DNA from: Kribbella kalugense
GTDB taxonomy: Bacteria > Actinomycetota > Actinomycetes > Propionibacteriales > Kribbellaceae
NCBI RefSeq assembly: GCF_004365875.1
Contig: NZ_SODF01000003.1
Coordinates: forward strand, 1,039,763-1,103,762
Length of the DNA: 64,000 nucleotides
Direction: 5' to 3'
The position numbers were made by a program, and so were the translations under genes. The notes below the pieces were generated by a model, which saw only the letters and a list, made by a program, of their open reading frames with translations, was not told the DNA's origin and did not search any database. This document shows, piece after piece, positions 33,293 through 42,116 of the stretch. Each line of letters begins with the position of its first letter. Within the stretch, counting starts at the first letter, position 1.

Positions 33293-34325
33293 CCTTCGTG
33301 GCGCTCTCCACCTCGCGCCGCATCCGGTCCCGCTCCGCCCGCAGCAGCCCGAGCATCACCAGGTCCAGCAGCATGCCGAAAGCCGCCGCGAACTGCGTAG
33401 CGGCGAACTGGAAGACCTGTGTCATCAGCAACGACACCAGCACCGCCAGCTCGAACAGCCGGACCGCCCTGGCCCGGTTGCCTTTCCGCAGCGCCAGAGC
33501 GCCCCGCACCGTAAAGGTGGCCGACAGCAAGCTCCCTGCGGTAACCCCCAGCACAGGAAGGTGATTGAGCCCATCACCGACGACGATCGCGATGACCAGA
33601 GCACCTACTACCTGCAGGGCCAGCACGGCAACGGCCACGCGCGGAGCCTTCGGGTGGGTGGCGAGCCGCTCGAACCAACGCTGCAACGCCTGCCAGGCCG
33701 CGTCGACCGGAGCGGCCAACTCGACCTCGTCGGCCGGGCAGGCCGCGAGTAGCTCCCGTGTCTCGCGCCGCCCCTGCACCTGCTGGGGCACAGCGCGCAG
33801 CAGCTCCGACGCCTCCGCACGGCGCCGCCGGGACAGCCCGCCGGCAACACCCTCGACCGCGTGGTCGATGACGTTCGCCAGCTCCTCACGCGGGTCGATC
33901 GGCCGCCGCGTGGTGAGGAACCGGAACCCGAGCACGATCAGCACGAAGACGACGTACACGATCGCCGCTGTCGGCTTGTAGAAGTAGTTGTTGTCCGAGG
34001 TGACGAACTTCCCCACCTCGTCGATGAACAGCCCGAACCCGATCCCGCCGACCGTCGCGGCGGCCGGCCGGACCACAGGGCCGACGTACCCGAGCAGCAG
34101 TGAGATCGCGATCAGCATGAGCAGACCGCCCGGCAGCACGTGGGCGATGTGCAGTCCCTTGCCACCGATCTGCGGATAACCGCTGAGGCTGAGCAGCAGC
34201 CGGGTCACCAGGACGGTCGCCACCCCGGACACCACGAACGTGGTCAGGTGCTCCCCCGAACGCACATTGCGGACCAGTCCGGCCCGCATCAGGTACGACG
34301 ACCGCTCGGCGGTGCTGTTCGTCAT
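33222..34325 (-). CDS. Multi-spanning membrane protein of unknown function
   Basis: The 367-aa protein has about four N-terminal TM helices (residues 27-50, 62-80, 84-105 and 118-136), a cytosolic helical section (REELANVIDHAVEGVAGGLSRRRRAEASELL) and three more helices between about 230 and 330. It ends in a charged coiled region and a Pro-rich tail. FIDEVGKF near residues 100-107 is a conserved-looking acidic motif. The start ATG 34325 gives a basic N-terminus. It overlaps the MFS gene 3' end. I do not recognise a characterised family. Confidence 0.75.
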   Translation of the reverse strand: MTNSTAERSSYLMRAGLVRNVRSGEHLTTFVVSGVATVLVTRLLLSLSGYPQIGGKGLHIAHVLPGGLLMLIAISLLLGYVGPVVRPAAATVGGIGFGLFIDEVGKFVTSDNNYFYKPTAAIVYVVFVLIVLGFRFLTTRRPIDPREELANVIDHAVEGVAGGLSRRRRAEASELLRAVPQQVQGRRETRELLAACPADEVELAAPVDAAWQALQRWFERLATHPKAPRVAVAVLALQVVGALVIAIVVGDGLNHLPVLGVTAGSLLSATFTVRGALALRKGNRARAVRLFELAVLVSLLMTQVFQFAATQFAAAFGMLLDLVMLGLLRAERDRMRREVESATKARTLRLPPDPDLPPFPEDPSDPV

Positions 34326-34405
34326 TGGCGGGACGTTACCCGGGCGCCGGACTCAGCACAGGACCCAGAGCGTTTGAGACGTGTGAATACGAATCCACTG
34401 CGCTA

Positions 34406-34434
34406 TTGCGCTTCGTCCAGCGGCGGCCTAATCT
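34406..34434 (+). promoter_or_regulatory. Promoter of the first sugar ABC operon
   Basis: TTGCGC (34406-34411), a 17-bp spacer and TAATCT (34429-34434) form a sigma-70-like promoter. The predicted start near 34441 falls 8 nt before the palindrome at 34449-34469. Confidence 0.5.
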
Positions 34435-34448
34435 CTCGCGTAGCGGAA

Positions 34449-34469
34449 TACCACTTCCACCAAGTGGTA
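34449..34469. promoter_or_regulatory. Putative operator of the first sugar ABC operon
   Basis: TACCACTT and AAGTGGTA are perfect 8-bp inverted arms with a 5-bp centre (CCACC). It lies just after the predicted transcription start, 41 nt before the first permease ATG. No local regulator gene precedes this operon, so the repressor is presumably encoded elsewhere. Confidence 0.65.
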
Positions 34470-34509
34470 CCGCCGGCGCTTCAGAAGCGACTCCTGAGAG
34501 GAGGCCGCC

Positions 34510-35472
34510 ATGAGCACGAGCACCGAGATCTCTGCTCCGGCAGGCCGCGAACCGACAGCCGAGGTCCCTCCCCCGCCCACCCGTCCCAGACCCGGCCGGC
34601 GCACGGACCGGGTCGCCTACCTCTTCCTGCTCCCCTGGTTCGCAGGACTGCTGCTGCTGACAGCCGCACCCCTGCTCGGATCGCTGTACCTGTCGTTCAC
34701 CAAGTTCAACCTGCTGCAGTCACCCACCTGGAACGGCTTCGGCAACTACGTGAAGCTGTTCACCGACGACCCGCGCTACCTGCAGTCGTTGAAGGTCACC
34801 TTCATCTACGTCGCACTGACCGTCCCACTGCAGCTGGGATTCGCACTGGCCGTCGCCGTGATGCTGAACCGGCCGATGCGCGGGATGGCGTTGTACCGCT
34901 CGATCTACTACATCCCCTCGCTGCTCGGCGGCAGCGTCGCGATCGCGGTGATCTGGGGCCAGCTCTTCGACGACGACGGCGTACTCAACGCCTTCCTCGC
35001 GTTCTTCGGCGTCGGCGGCCGCAGCTGGATCTCCAACCCCGACACGGCCCTCTACACGCTGGTATTGCTCAACATCTGGCAGTTCGGTTCGCCGATGGTG
35101 ATCTTCCTGGCCGGCCTCAAGCAGATACCGCAGGAGCTGTACGACGCGGCGTCGGTCGACGGCGCGAACGCCTGGCGACGGTTCTGGTCGGTCACGGTGC
35201 CGCTGCTGACACCGATCATCTTCTTCAACGTGGTGCTGCAGATCATCCAGGCGTTCCAGGCCTTCACCCCGGCGTACGTCGTCAGCGGCGGCAGCGGAGG
35301 TCCGTCGGACTCCACGTTGTTCTACACGCTTTACCTGTACCAGCAGGGTTTCACGAACCTGAACATGGGCTACGCCTCCGCGATGGCGTGGGTGCTGCTG
35401 CTGATCATCGCGATCTTCACGCTGATCAACTTCGGGCTCGCCCGCCGCTGGGTCTACTACGAGGACCGCTGA
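34510..35472 (+). CDS. Carbohydrate ABC transporter permease (MalF-type)
   Basis: The 320-aa membrane protein has a Pro-rich cytosolic N-terminus, six TM helices from about residue 35, and the EAA coupling motif QELYDAASVDGANAWRRFWSVTVPLL near residues 206-231 that docks on the ATPase. It is the first gene of the operon, behind a strong GAGAGGAGG site. It pairs with the permease that follows (stop/start overlap TGATG) and with the binding protein after that. The sugar type is unknown; the CUT1 family usually takes oligosaccharides or glycosides. Confidence 0.94.
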   Translation: MSTSTEISAPAGREPTAEVPPPPTRPRPGRRTDRVAYLFLLPWFAGLLLLTAAPLLGSLYLSFTKFNLLQSPTWNGFGNYVKLFTDDPRYLQSLKVTFIYVALTVPLQLGFALAVAVMLNRPMRGMALYRSIYYIPSLLGGSVAIAVIWGQLFDDDGVLNAFLAFFGVGGRSWISNPDTALYTLVLLNIWQFGSPMVIFLAGLKQIPQELYDAASVDGANAWRRFWSVTVPLLTPIIFFNVVLQIIQAFQAFTPAYVVSGGSGGPSDSTLFYTLYLYQQGFTNLNMGYASAMAWVLLLIIAIFTLINFGLARRWVYYEDR

Positions 35473-36332
35473 TGACGACGCTCCAGCACGCTCCCGCAGC
35501 CCGGCGGCGGACCCGCAGGTGGCTGACCCACCTCGCGTTGATCGCGGGGACCCTGGTGATGGTCTATCCGCTGCTCTGGATGGTCGGCGGGTCCTTCAAG
35601 GACGAGTCCGACATCTTCTCGCAGCTCAACCCGTTCCCCAGTTCGCTCGACCCGCGCAACTACATCGCCGGCTGGACCGCGACCGATCCCACCTTCACCC
35701 GGTTCTACGTCAACTCGACGCTGATCGCGGTACTCGCCGTGGCCGGCAACGTGATCGCCTGCACGCTCACGGCGTACGCCTTCGCCCGGCTGGAGTTCCG
35801 CGGCAAGAAGGTGTTCTTCGCGATCATGCTCGGGTCGATCATGTTGCCGGCGCACGCGCTGCTGATCCCGCAGTACGTGCTGTTCTTCCACCTCGGCTGG
35901 GTGAACACCTATCTCCCGCTGGTGGTGCCGAAGTTCCTGGCCACCGACGCGTTCTTCATCTTCCTGATGGTCCAGTTCATCCGCACGATCCCGCGGACGC
36001 TGGACGAGGCCGCGATGATCGACGGCTGCGGCAAGGTCCGCATCTTCAGCCGGATCATCCTGCCGCTGACCGGACCGGTGCTGATCACCACCGCGATCTT
36101 CACCTTCATCTGGACGTACAACGACTTCTTCTCCCAGCTGATCTACCTGTCCTACCCGAGCAGCGAGACCGTGCCGGTCGCGCTGCGCCGGTTCGTCGAC
36201 GCGACCGGCGACTCGTCGTACGGGCAACTGCTGGCCATGTCGGTGCTGTCGCTGGTGCCGACCTTCATCGTCTTCCTTCTCGCCCAGCGCCGGATCGTCG
36301 AGGGCATCGCCACGACCGGCCTGAAGGGCTAG
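35472..36332 (+). CDS. Carbohydrate ABC transporter permease (MalG-type)
   Basis: The 286-aa protein has six TM helices and the EAA motif RTLDEAAMIDGCGKVRIFSRIILPLTGP near residues 174-201. It ends in the LAQRRIVEGIATTGLKG tail typical of MalG-type subunits. The ATG overlaps the stop of the MalF-type gene by one base. Together they form the translocation pore of a CUT1 importer. No ATPase gene lies in the operon. The binding-protein gene follows 18 nt later. Confidence 0.94.
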   Translation: MTTLQHAPAARRRTRRWLTHLALIAGTLVMVYPLLWMVGGSFKDESDIFSQLNPFPSSLDPRNYIAGWTATDPTFTRFYVNSTLIAVLAVAGNVIACTLTAYAFARLEFRGKKVFFAIMLGSIMLPAHALLIPQYVLFFHLGWVNTYLPLVVPKFLATDAFFIFLMVQFIRTIPRTLDEAAMIDGCGKVRIFSRIILPLTGPVLITTAIFTFIWTYNDFFSQLIYLSYPSSETVPVALRRFVDATGDSSYGQLLAMSVLSLVPTFIVFLLAQRRIVEGIATTGLKG

Positions 36333-36350
36333 CCCGAAAGGAACCCAGTC

Positions 36351-37661
36351 ATGACCACAGATCTCAGCCGCCGGCGCTTCCTGCAGGCCGGACTCGCGGC
36401 CGGCGTCCTCGCACCGCTGCTGTCCGCCTGCAACCTCGACCCCGCGGCCAAGGAGGCGAAGAACTCGGTCCGGTTCTCGAGCTACGGGGACCCGACCAAG
36501 CTCGGCCTGCGCAGCAAGCTCGCGGACCAGTACACCTCGAGCCATCAGAGCGTGAAGATGGTCTTCGAGGGCACCGCGACCGCGGAGTACTGGGACAAGC
36601 TCGCCACCCAGATGGCCGGCGGCAACGCCCCGGACGTGATCAACATCGACGCCCCGCGGATCGGCCAGTACGGCGCAGCCGGAGCACTGCAGTCCCTGCA
36701 GAAGTACATCCCGGACACGATCGACACGAAGCCGATCGACCGCAACCTGCTCGTCCAGGGCCAGCTGAAGGGCGAACAGTTCGGCATCCCGGTTGCGATG
36801 AGCACCTACAGCATCGGGTACGACGTAACCGTGCTCGACCAACTCGGTCTGGAGCACCCGCAGGAGACGTGGACCTGGTCCGACTACGCGACCCTGGCCA
36901 ACCAGATCCGGCTCAAGTCCGGCAAGAAGATCTACGGCGCGGAAGACCCCAGTGGGGACACGGCGTCGTTGCAGATCTTCCTGCGTGGCAAGGGCGAGGA
37001 CCTGTACAAGGACGGCGCGCTCGCGTTCACCGACGCCTCGCTGACCGAGTGGTTCGAGTACTGGGCGGCGCTGCGAGCGACCGGCGGCACGATCCCGGCC
37101 GACATCGCGGCTCAGTCCAAGTACGGCGACTGGCCGACCAGCCCGTTGGTCAAGAAGCAGGCGGCGCTCGCGCACATCCAGACGCCCAACCTCAAGGGCG
37201 GTTTCCAGGACCTGACCAAGAACACCATCGACATCACCCTGCCGCCGCGGCACACGAAGGGCGGCAAGTGCGGGACTTTCCCGGCACCGAGCAGCTTCCT
37301 GTCGCTGAACGCCAAGAGCCAGCGACAGGACGACGCCGCCGCGTTCATCAACTGGTTCGCGAACGGCGCGGATGCCGCGAAGACGTTACGACTGATCAGT
37401 GGGCCGCCCGCCTCGGCCGCCGGCCGGGACGTGCTGTTGAAGGGCAGCGACCTGTCGGCGAGCGAGAAGCAGGTGCTGGCCTACACCGATCTGGCCTTGA
37501 AGAACTCCTCCGCCCCGCCGCAGGCCTCACCGGCCGCCTCGACCGCGGTCGGCGACCTGTTGCTCAAGGTCAGCCAGGACATCGCCTTCAACAAGATCTC
37601 GATCAAGCAGGCCGTGCCGAAGTTCATGGCCGACGCCGGCAAGACCCTCGACGGCAAGTGA
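36351..37661 (+). CDS. Extracellular sugar-binding lipoprotein (Tat-type signal)
   Basis: The 436-aa binding protein starts with a twin-arginine motif SRRRFLQ (residues 6-12), a hydrophobic core and a lipobox LLSAC with the modified Cys at 27, so it is probably exported folded by Tat and lipid-anchored. The mature part is a family 1 solute-binding fold (GGNAPDVINIDAPRIGQYGAAGALQ near residues 90-114). It supplies ligand to the two permeases upstream and is followed 10 nt later by the glycosidase-like gene. Confidence 0.93.
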   Translation: MTTDLSRRRFLQAGLAAGVLAPLLSACNLDPAAKEAKNSVRFSSYGDPTKLGLRSKLADQYTSSHQSVKMVFEGTATAEYWDKLATQMAGGNAPDVINIDAPRIGQYGAAGALQSLQKYIPDTIDTKPIDRNLLVQGQLKGEQFGIPVAMSTYSIGYDVTVLDQLGLEHPQETWTWSDYATLANQIRLKSGKKIYGAEDPSGDTASLQIFLRGKGEDLYKDGALAFTDASLTEWFEYWAALRATGGTIPADIAAQSKYGDWPTSPLVKKQAALAHIQTPNLKGGFQDLTKNTIDITLPPRHTKGGKCGTFPAPSSFLSLNAKSQRQDDAAAFINWFANGADAAKTLRLISGPPASAAGRDVLLKGSDLSASEKQVLAYTDLALKNSSAPPQASPAASTAVGDLLLKVSQDIAFNKISIKQAVPKFMADAGKTLDGK

Positions 37662-37671
37662 TTGGAGCCCT

Positions 37672-40191
37672 ATGAATGAGCAGAACCCCGTCACCACCGG
37701 CCGCACCGCCACCTGGGCGATGGAGCAGCTCGTGCGCGCCCTGGCCGAGAAGGGCATCGCCGCCGGGAACCCACCGGTCCGGCTGGCCACCCCCGACGAG
37801 GTCCCCGCCGCGGACCTCCCAGCTGTGCCCGAGTCGTACGCCATACTCCGAGCCGCCGACGAGATCGTTGTCGTCAGCAACGACGAGATCGGCGTCCGCT
37901 GCGGCGTACTCGAACTCGCGGACCGAGTCGCCGCGGGTCAAGATCTCGCCGGTACGACGCCGTTCGCCGAGCAGCCCGCCGTACCCGTCCGGGGTGTGGT
38001 GCGCTCGTTCTCCAGCGTCGACGAGGACACATCCTGGTTCCACGACAAGCAGTTCTGGACCGAGTACCTGACCTGGCTGGCCGCATCCCGGTTCAACCGG
38101 TTCCACCTGGCGCTCGGCATGCAGTACAACTACGGCGCCGACCGTCGCGGCGCGACCGACAACTACCTGTGCTTCGCCTATCCGTTCCTGTTCGAGGTGG
38201 ACGGCTACGACGTACAGGCCGAAGGGGTTGGCGCGGACGAGCAGAAGCGCAACCTGGACACTCTGCGCTTCATCGCTGCCGAGAGCAAACGTCGCGGGCT
38301 GAAGTTCCAGCTCGGGCTGTGGAACCACGCGTACGACTACGGCCGCGACTCGGTGCACCGGTACCCGATCACCGGGATCGGTCCGGACACTCATGCGGAG
38401 TACTGCAAGGCCGGTATCGCCAAGCTGCTCACAGAATGCCCCGACATCGACGGGCTGACGTTCCGGGTGCACTACGAGGGCGGCATCCCCGACCATCAGC
38501 ACGAGATCTTCTGGCGGGCGGTGTTCGAGGGAGCGAACTCGGTCGGCCGACCACTGGAGATCGACATGCACGCCAAGGGCGTCGACCAGGCCCTGCTCGA
38601 CGCCGTCGACCTGCCGAACCTGTCCCCGGTGCTGTCGGCGAAGTACTGGGCCGAGCACGTCGGGCTGCCGTACCACCAGGCCTCGATCCGGGCCAAGGAG
38701 ACGGCCAAACCGATCCCGGCCGGCCACGAGATGAAGGGCATCACCGAGTTCTCCCGCCGCTTCACCCGCTACGGGTACGGCGACTTCCTGCGCGAGGACC
38801 GCTCCGTCGACCTGATGTTCCGGGTCTGGCCGGGAACCCAGAAGCTGCTGGCCTGGGGCGATCCCGCGATCGCGGCCGGGTACGGGCGGTTGTCGACGTT
38901 CGGTGGATCCCGTGGCGTCGATGTGTGTGAACCCCTGTACTTCAAGGGCCGCCACGGCAGCGGCGAGGTCGGTATGCGCGACCCGTACGTCCGCGAGGAC
39001 CTCAAGCTGCCCGGCAACAGGGAGTGGACCAAGTACCGCTACGGCTACCTGTTGTGGGGCCGGCTGCTCTACAACCCGGATGCCGAACCCGAGACGTGGC
39101 GCCGCCACCTGCGGTCGACGTACGGCGAGGCGGCCGCGCACGTGGAGAACGCGCTGAGCCCGCTCAGCCGGATCCTCCCGCTGGTGACCGTGGTCCACGG
39201 CGTCGGCGGATCGAACAACGGCTACTGGCCCGAGGTCTACCTCAACCTCCCGATCTCGTCGCGGGTCGAGTCGCCTCACTACAAAGGGGACACCGATCCC
39301 CCAGCGAACTGGGGTGGCGTCAGCCCGTTCGACCCGACGACGTTCTACGGCATCGACGAGTACGTCGCGGCGCTGGCCGGCCGCAAGCTCTCGGCGAAGT
39401 ACACGCCGCTGGAGGTGGCGTCGTGGATCGAGCGACTGGTCGCCGACGGACAGGAGGCCCTGGTCCGCGCCCAGGCGACCGCGGACCAGTCAGACCCGCA
39501 AGTCCGCCGGATGTTGATCGACCTGGAGATCCTGGTCCGGCTTGGCCGATTCTTCGCCGGCAAGTTCCGGGCCGCGGTCGACTACTCGATCTACCGGACC
39601 ACCGAGGACGTCAGCTCGCTGGAGTCCGCGCTACGTCACTACCGGCCCGCACGGAACGCGTACGTCGAGATCCCCGCGATCGTCGACGGCGTCTACCAGC
39701 AGGACCTGCGGTTCGGAATCGAGGCGTCGGAACACGGTCACTGGGCAGACCGGGTCCCGGAGATCGACGTCGACCTGGCGGCGTTGGCCGCGGAACTCCA
39801 GGAGGCGTCGGGCACAGAACCGGCCGCGGCGTTGCTGGCGGCACCCGTCCGGCCGAGCACGCCCGGAGTGGAGCACACGGGGCCGGACGGCTTCGAGCGA
39901 GGCAAACCGGTCACGCTGTCGCTGGACGTCGTGGATCCGGACGTGATCGGCGCGACACTGCACTACCGGCACGTGGACCAGTCGAAGCCGTGGCAGCAGG
40001 TCCCGATGGAGCTGTCCGGGCAGACCCTGTCCGCCGCGATCGACGGTGACTACACGGCGTCGACGTACCCGCTGATGTACTTCTTCAGCGTGCGGCACCG
40101 GGCCGGTGGGCAGGCGCTCTACCCCGGTCTGGCGGCCGACCTGTCCAACCAGCCGTACGTCGTCCTGGGCTCGACGACCGTCAGCGGATGA
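37672..40191 (+). CDS. Putative glycoside hydrolase, 839 aa, no assigned family
   Basis: The N-terminal ~110 residues read like the small alpha/beta domain preceding GH20/GH67-type barrels (ADEIVVVSNDEIGVRCGVLELADRV). A TIM-barrel-like core follows (LTWLAASRFNRFHLALGMQYN near residues 132-152, LTFRVHYEGGIPDHQHEIFW near 262-281), then a helical region. A C-terminal beta-sandwich starts near 745 (GKPVTLSLDVVDPDVIGATLHYRHVD). There is no signal peptide, so it is cytosolic and likely acts on imported sugar. The Glu of HYEGG is a candidate catalytic acid. It is last in the importer operon. Family assignment is uncertain. Confidence 0.6.
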   Translation: MNEQNPVTTGRTATWAMEQLVRALAEKGIAAGNPPVRLATPDEVPAADLPAVPESYAILRAADEIVVVSNDEIGVRCGVLELADRVAAGQDLAGTTPFAEQPAVPVRGVVRSFSSVDEDTSWFHDKQFWTEYLTWLAASRFNRFHLALGMQYNYGADRRGATDNYLCFAYPFLFEVDGYDVQAEGVGADEQKRNLDTLRFIAAESKRRGLKFQLGLWNHAYDYGRDSVHRYPITGIGPDTHAEYCKAGIAKLLTECPDIDGLTFRVHYEGGIPDHQHEIFWRAVFEGANSVGRPLEIDMHAKGVDQALLDAVDLPNLSPVLSAKYWAEHVGLPYHQASIRAKETAKPIPAGHEMKGITEFSRRFTRYGYGDFLREDRSVDLMFRVWPGTQKLLAWGDPAIAAGYGRLSTFGGSRGVDVCEPLYFKGRHGSGEVGMRDPYVREDLKLPGNREWTKYRYGYLLWGRLLYNPDAEPETWRRHLRSTYGEAAAHVENALSPLSRILPLVTVVHGVGGSNNGYWPEVYLNLPISSRVESPHYKGDTDPPANWGGVSPFDPTTFYGIDEYVAALAGRKLSAKYTPLEVASWIERLVADGQEALVRAQATADQSDPQVRRMLIDLEILVRLGRFFAGKFRAAVDYSIYRTTEDVSSLESALRHYRPARNAYVEIPAIVDGVYQQDLRFGIEASEHGHWADRVPEIDVDLAALAAELQEASGTEPAAALLAAPVRPSTPGVEHTGPDGFERGKPVTLSLDVVDPDVIGATLHYRHVDQSKPWQQVPMELSGQTLSAAIDGDYTASTYPLMYFFSVRHRAGGQALYPGLAADLSNQPYVVLGSTTVSG

Positions 40192-40267
40192 TCGCTGCGA
40201 TCACGACGATCGCGACGAGCGCTGCCAGCACGACAGAGGTGATGAGTCGACGGCTCCGGGGGTCCAC
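40181..40267 (-). CDS. Very small single-TM membrane protein
   Basis: A GTG start at 40267 opens a 28-codon frame that begins VDPRSRRLITS and continues as an uninterrupted helix of V, L, A and I ending in IIR. The basic juxtamembrane RSRR and clean TM segment resemble the many short MDPRSRR-type membrane proteins of actinobacteria. It overlaps the last 11 nt of the glycosidase-like gene on the other strand, and its start codon lies in the stem of the terminator at 40258-40289. That makes expression uncertain. Confidence 0.4.
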   Translation of the reverse strand: MDPRSRRLITSVVLAALVAIVVIAAIIR

Positions 40268-40289
40268 TCGCTCAGGCTAGTGGACCCCC
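40258..40289 (+). terminator. Operon terminator hairpin
   Basis: GGGGGTCCACT and AGTGGACCCCC are perfect 11-bp arms with a 10-nt loop, 67 nt after the glycosidase-like stop codon. It is symmetrical and could stop transcription from either side. Confidence 0.75.
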
Positions 40290-40372
40290 GTCCGGGTCCT
40301 TCACACCAGTGGGTAGTTGCCGCCACGCCGGGGTGACCAACCTCACCGCGCGGCCGCAGGTGCCGGAGTGGT

Positions 40373-42001
40373 TCAGTGCAGGGTGACGAGCGGTTCGGGG
40401 CGGTGTACGCCGCGGGGGCGGTAGCCGAGGGCGTCGGAGAGGCCTAGGTAGTCGGACAGGAGCCAGATGATGGCCAGCCACATCTCGGTGCCTTGGAGGC
40501 CGGGGATCGCGCGGTCGTCGGTGCCGTCCGGCGCGAACGCGAATCCGGCGCCGTCAACCCAGCGGGGCAGGATCGCGCGCAGTTGCTCCTCGGCCCAGCG
40601 GCGACCTTCCTGCTCGCCGTACGTCGTCTGCTTGCGGGCCAGCCACAGCGGATGGATGACGTCCAGAATGTTGCAGGAGTTGTAGTTGTCACCGGTGAAC
40701 ATCCGCCGGTCGTTGCTGTGGGCAAGAACAGTGGCGACCGCCTGCTCCGGGTACGGCAGCGGAAGGCCGAACTGAGCATAAGTGCCGCGAGTGAGGCGGT
40801 AGAACCCGTTCACGACCTGCAGCCAGCCGTCGTCGGGATGCGGTTCGCTCCAGGCGCCGGTCTTCGGGTCTGCCCGGGTGAGCAGCCAACCCATCAAGGG
40901 CTCCAGCGGGCCGGATTCCTTGTGGTCATGGAGGTTTCGGGCGAGCGCCGTACCGAGGGCGTCGATGGCGGCACCGGCGGACCAGCCTCTCCTCGCCCAG
41001 GGCAAGTTGTCGAGCTCGTCGAGGGTGAAGTCGGTGGTGATCGGGTGCTCGAAGCTGCTGCCGAGGACCTGAAGCGCGTAGCCGACACAGAGGATGTGGT
41101 AGCTCGCCGGCCCTTCCAGGACAGCCAGTTTCGCGTCGGACGGCTTGTCCAGACCGTCGTCGGACAGGTCTCCCGGTGATACCAGTCCGGTGGCCGGATC
41201 CTGGCGGGCGCGCAGCCGGCGGACGAGGTCCTCGGCGGTGTGGCCGGCCGGAGTACGGCGTACCAGCAGGTCAGCGATCTCGATCGCGTCGCACCACGGC
41301 CGGATCTCGGGCTCACGGTCGAGACCGGGCCGGTCGACGAACCGGTCGCCGTCCCAGCATCGCTCCAGTACGTCGTCCACCTGCGAACAGGCCTTGGCGG
41401 CGAAGGCGGTCAATTGGGTGCTGAGGTCACCTGGCACGGGGGCTCCCGTTCGCGAGCGGAGGATGCGGGCCGGGTTGCCGGCCGCGACGGAGTTGGCGGG
41501 GATGTTCTTGGTGACGACCGCGCCGGCGCCGATGATGGTGTGCGGGCCGACCGTGACGCCGTCGAGGATCGTGACATTGGAGCCGATCCAGACGTCGTCG
41601 CCGATCGTGATGCCGAGGGCGGTGTGGGGTTGCTTGAAGATCGGCTGACCAGGAGCGGTGCCGTGGTTGAACGCGAGCAGCGACGTGTGCGCGCCGATCC
41701 GGACGCCGTCGCCGATCGTCACCTTGCCCCGAACGGCGGAGAACGGGTTGATCGTGGAGTCGGAGCCGAGCGTGATCTGCCCGGTCACGTAGGCATGCGC
41801 TGCGATGTACGAGCGCTCGCCCATCCGGAGCTCGTCGCAGTACACGGCGGCCGACTCCGCGACGTACACATCGGCGGCCAGCTCGACCGACCCGCCGAGC
41901 CGCGCCTGCCGTTCGGCCTGGCGATCGCGTTCGGCGTCGGAGGCCGTCCGCTTGTACTCCCAGGGCAGGAAATCGAGTCGCAACGGCTCAGTCGGCAGCA
42001 T
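40373..42001 (-). CDS. Fusion: left-handed beta-helix acyltransferase plus alpha/alpha-toroid domain
   Basis: The 542-aa protein joins two domains. Residues ~40-185 are hexapeptide repeats (ITIGDDVWIGSNVTILDGVTVGPHTIIGAGAVVTKNIPANSVAAGNPARIL), typical of sugar O-acetyltransferases with a catalytic His in HGTAPG near 115. Residues ~190-542 form a helical region with regularly spaced W/H/Y segments (DNYNSCNILDVIHPLWLARKQTTYGEQEGRRWAEEQLRAIL), like an alpha/alpha toroid of the terpene cyclase/glycosidase type. The pairing is unusual. It diverges from the LacI gene and probably modifies a sugar linked to the neighbouring transporters. Confidence 0.65.
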   Translation of the reverse strand: MLPTEPLRLDFLPWEYKRTASDAERDRQAERQARLGGSVELAADVYVAESAAVYCDELRMGERSYIAAHAYVTGQITLGSDSTINPFSAVRGKVTIGDGVRIGAHTSLLAFNHGTAPGQPIFKQPHTALGITIGDDVWIGSNVTILDGVTVGPHTIIGAGAVVTKNIPANSVAAGNPARILRSRTGAPVPGDLSTQLTAFAAKACSQVDDVLERCWDGDRFVDRPGLDREPEIRPWCDAIEIADLLVRRTPAGHTAEDLVRRLRARQDPATGLVSPGDLSDDGLDKPSDAKLAVLEGPASYHILCVGYALQVLGSSFEHPITTDFTLDELDNLPWARRGWSAGAAIDALGTALARNLHDHKESGPLEPLMGWLLTRADPKTGAWSEPHPDDGWLQVVNGFYRLTRGTYAQFGLPLPYPEQAVATVLAHSNDRRMFTGDNYNSCNILDVIHPLWLARKQTTYGEQEGRRWAEEQLRAILPRWVDGAGFAFAPDGTDDRAIPGLQGTEMWLAIIWLLSDYLGLSDALGYRPRGVHRPEPLVTLH

Positions 42002-42061
42002 GGGAAAACGCTATCCAAAACACGGCGACCCCGCCAGTCCCGAAAAGCCGCTGCTAACCTC

Positions 42062-42112
42062 CCGTCTGTGCGGGGACCGACATGAACACTTTTCCGTCTG
42101 TGCGAGGTACCG
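42062..42112. repeat. Direct repeats in the divergent acyltransferase/lacI gap
   Basis: CCGTCTGTGCGGGGACCG (42062-42079) recurs as CCGTCTGTGCGAGGTACCG (42094-42112), 32 nt apart start to start. The second copy ends 4 nt before the LacI start codon. Spacing of about three helical turns fits two proteins binding on one DNA face, or simple duplication. Confidence 0.65.
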
Positions 42113-42116
42113 GGCG

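Noticed and set aside
35457-37253. Long minus-strand frame (598 codons) opposite the first sugar operon
   Set aside because: It is rich in Arg, Asp and Gly with no motifs, typical of GC-driven antisense frames, while the plus strand shows clear permease and binding-protein families.
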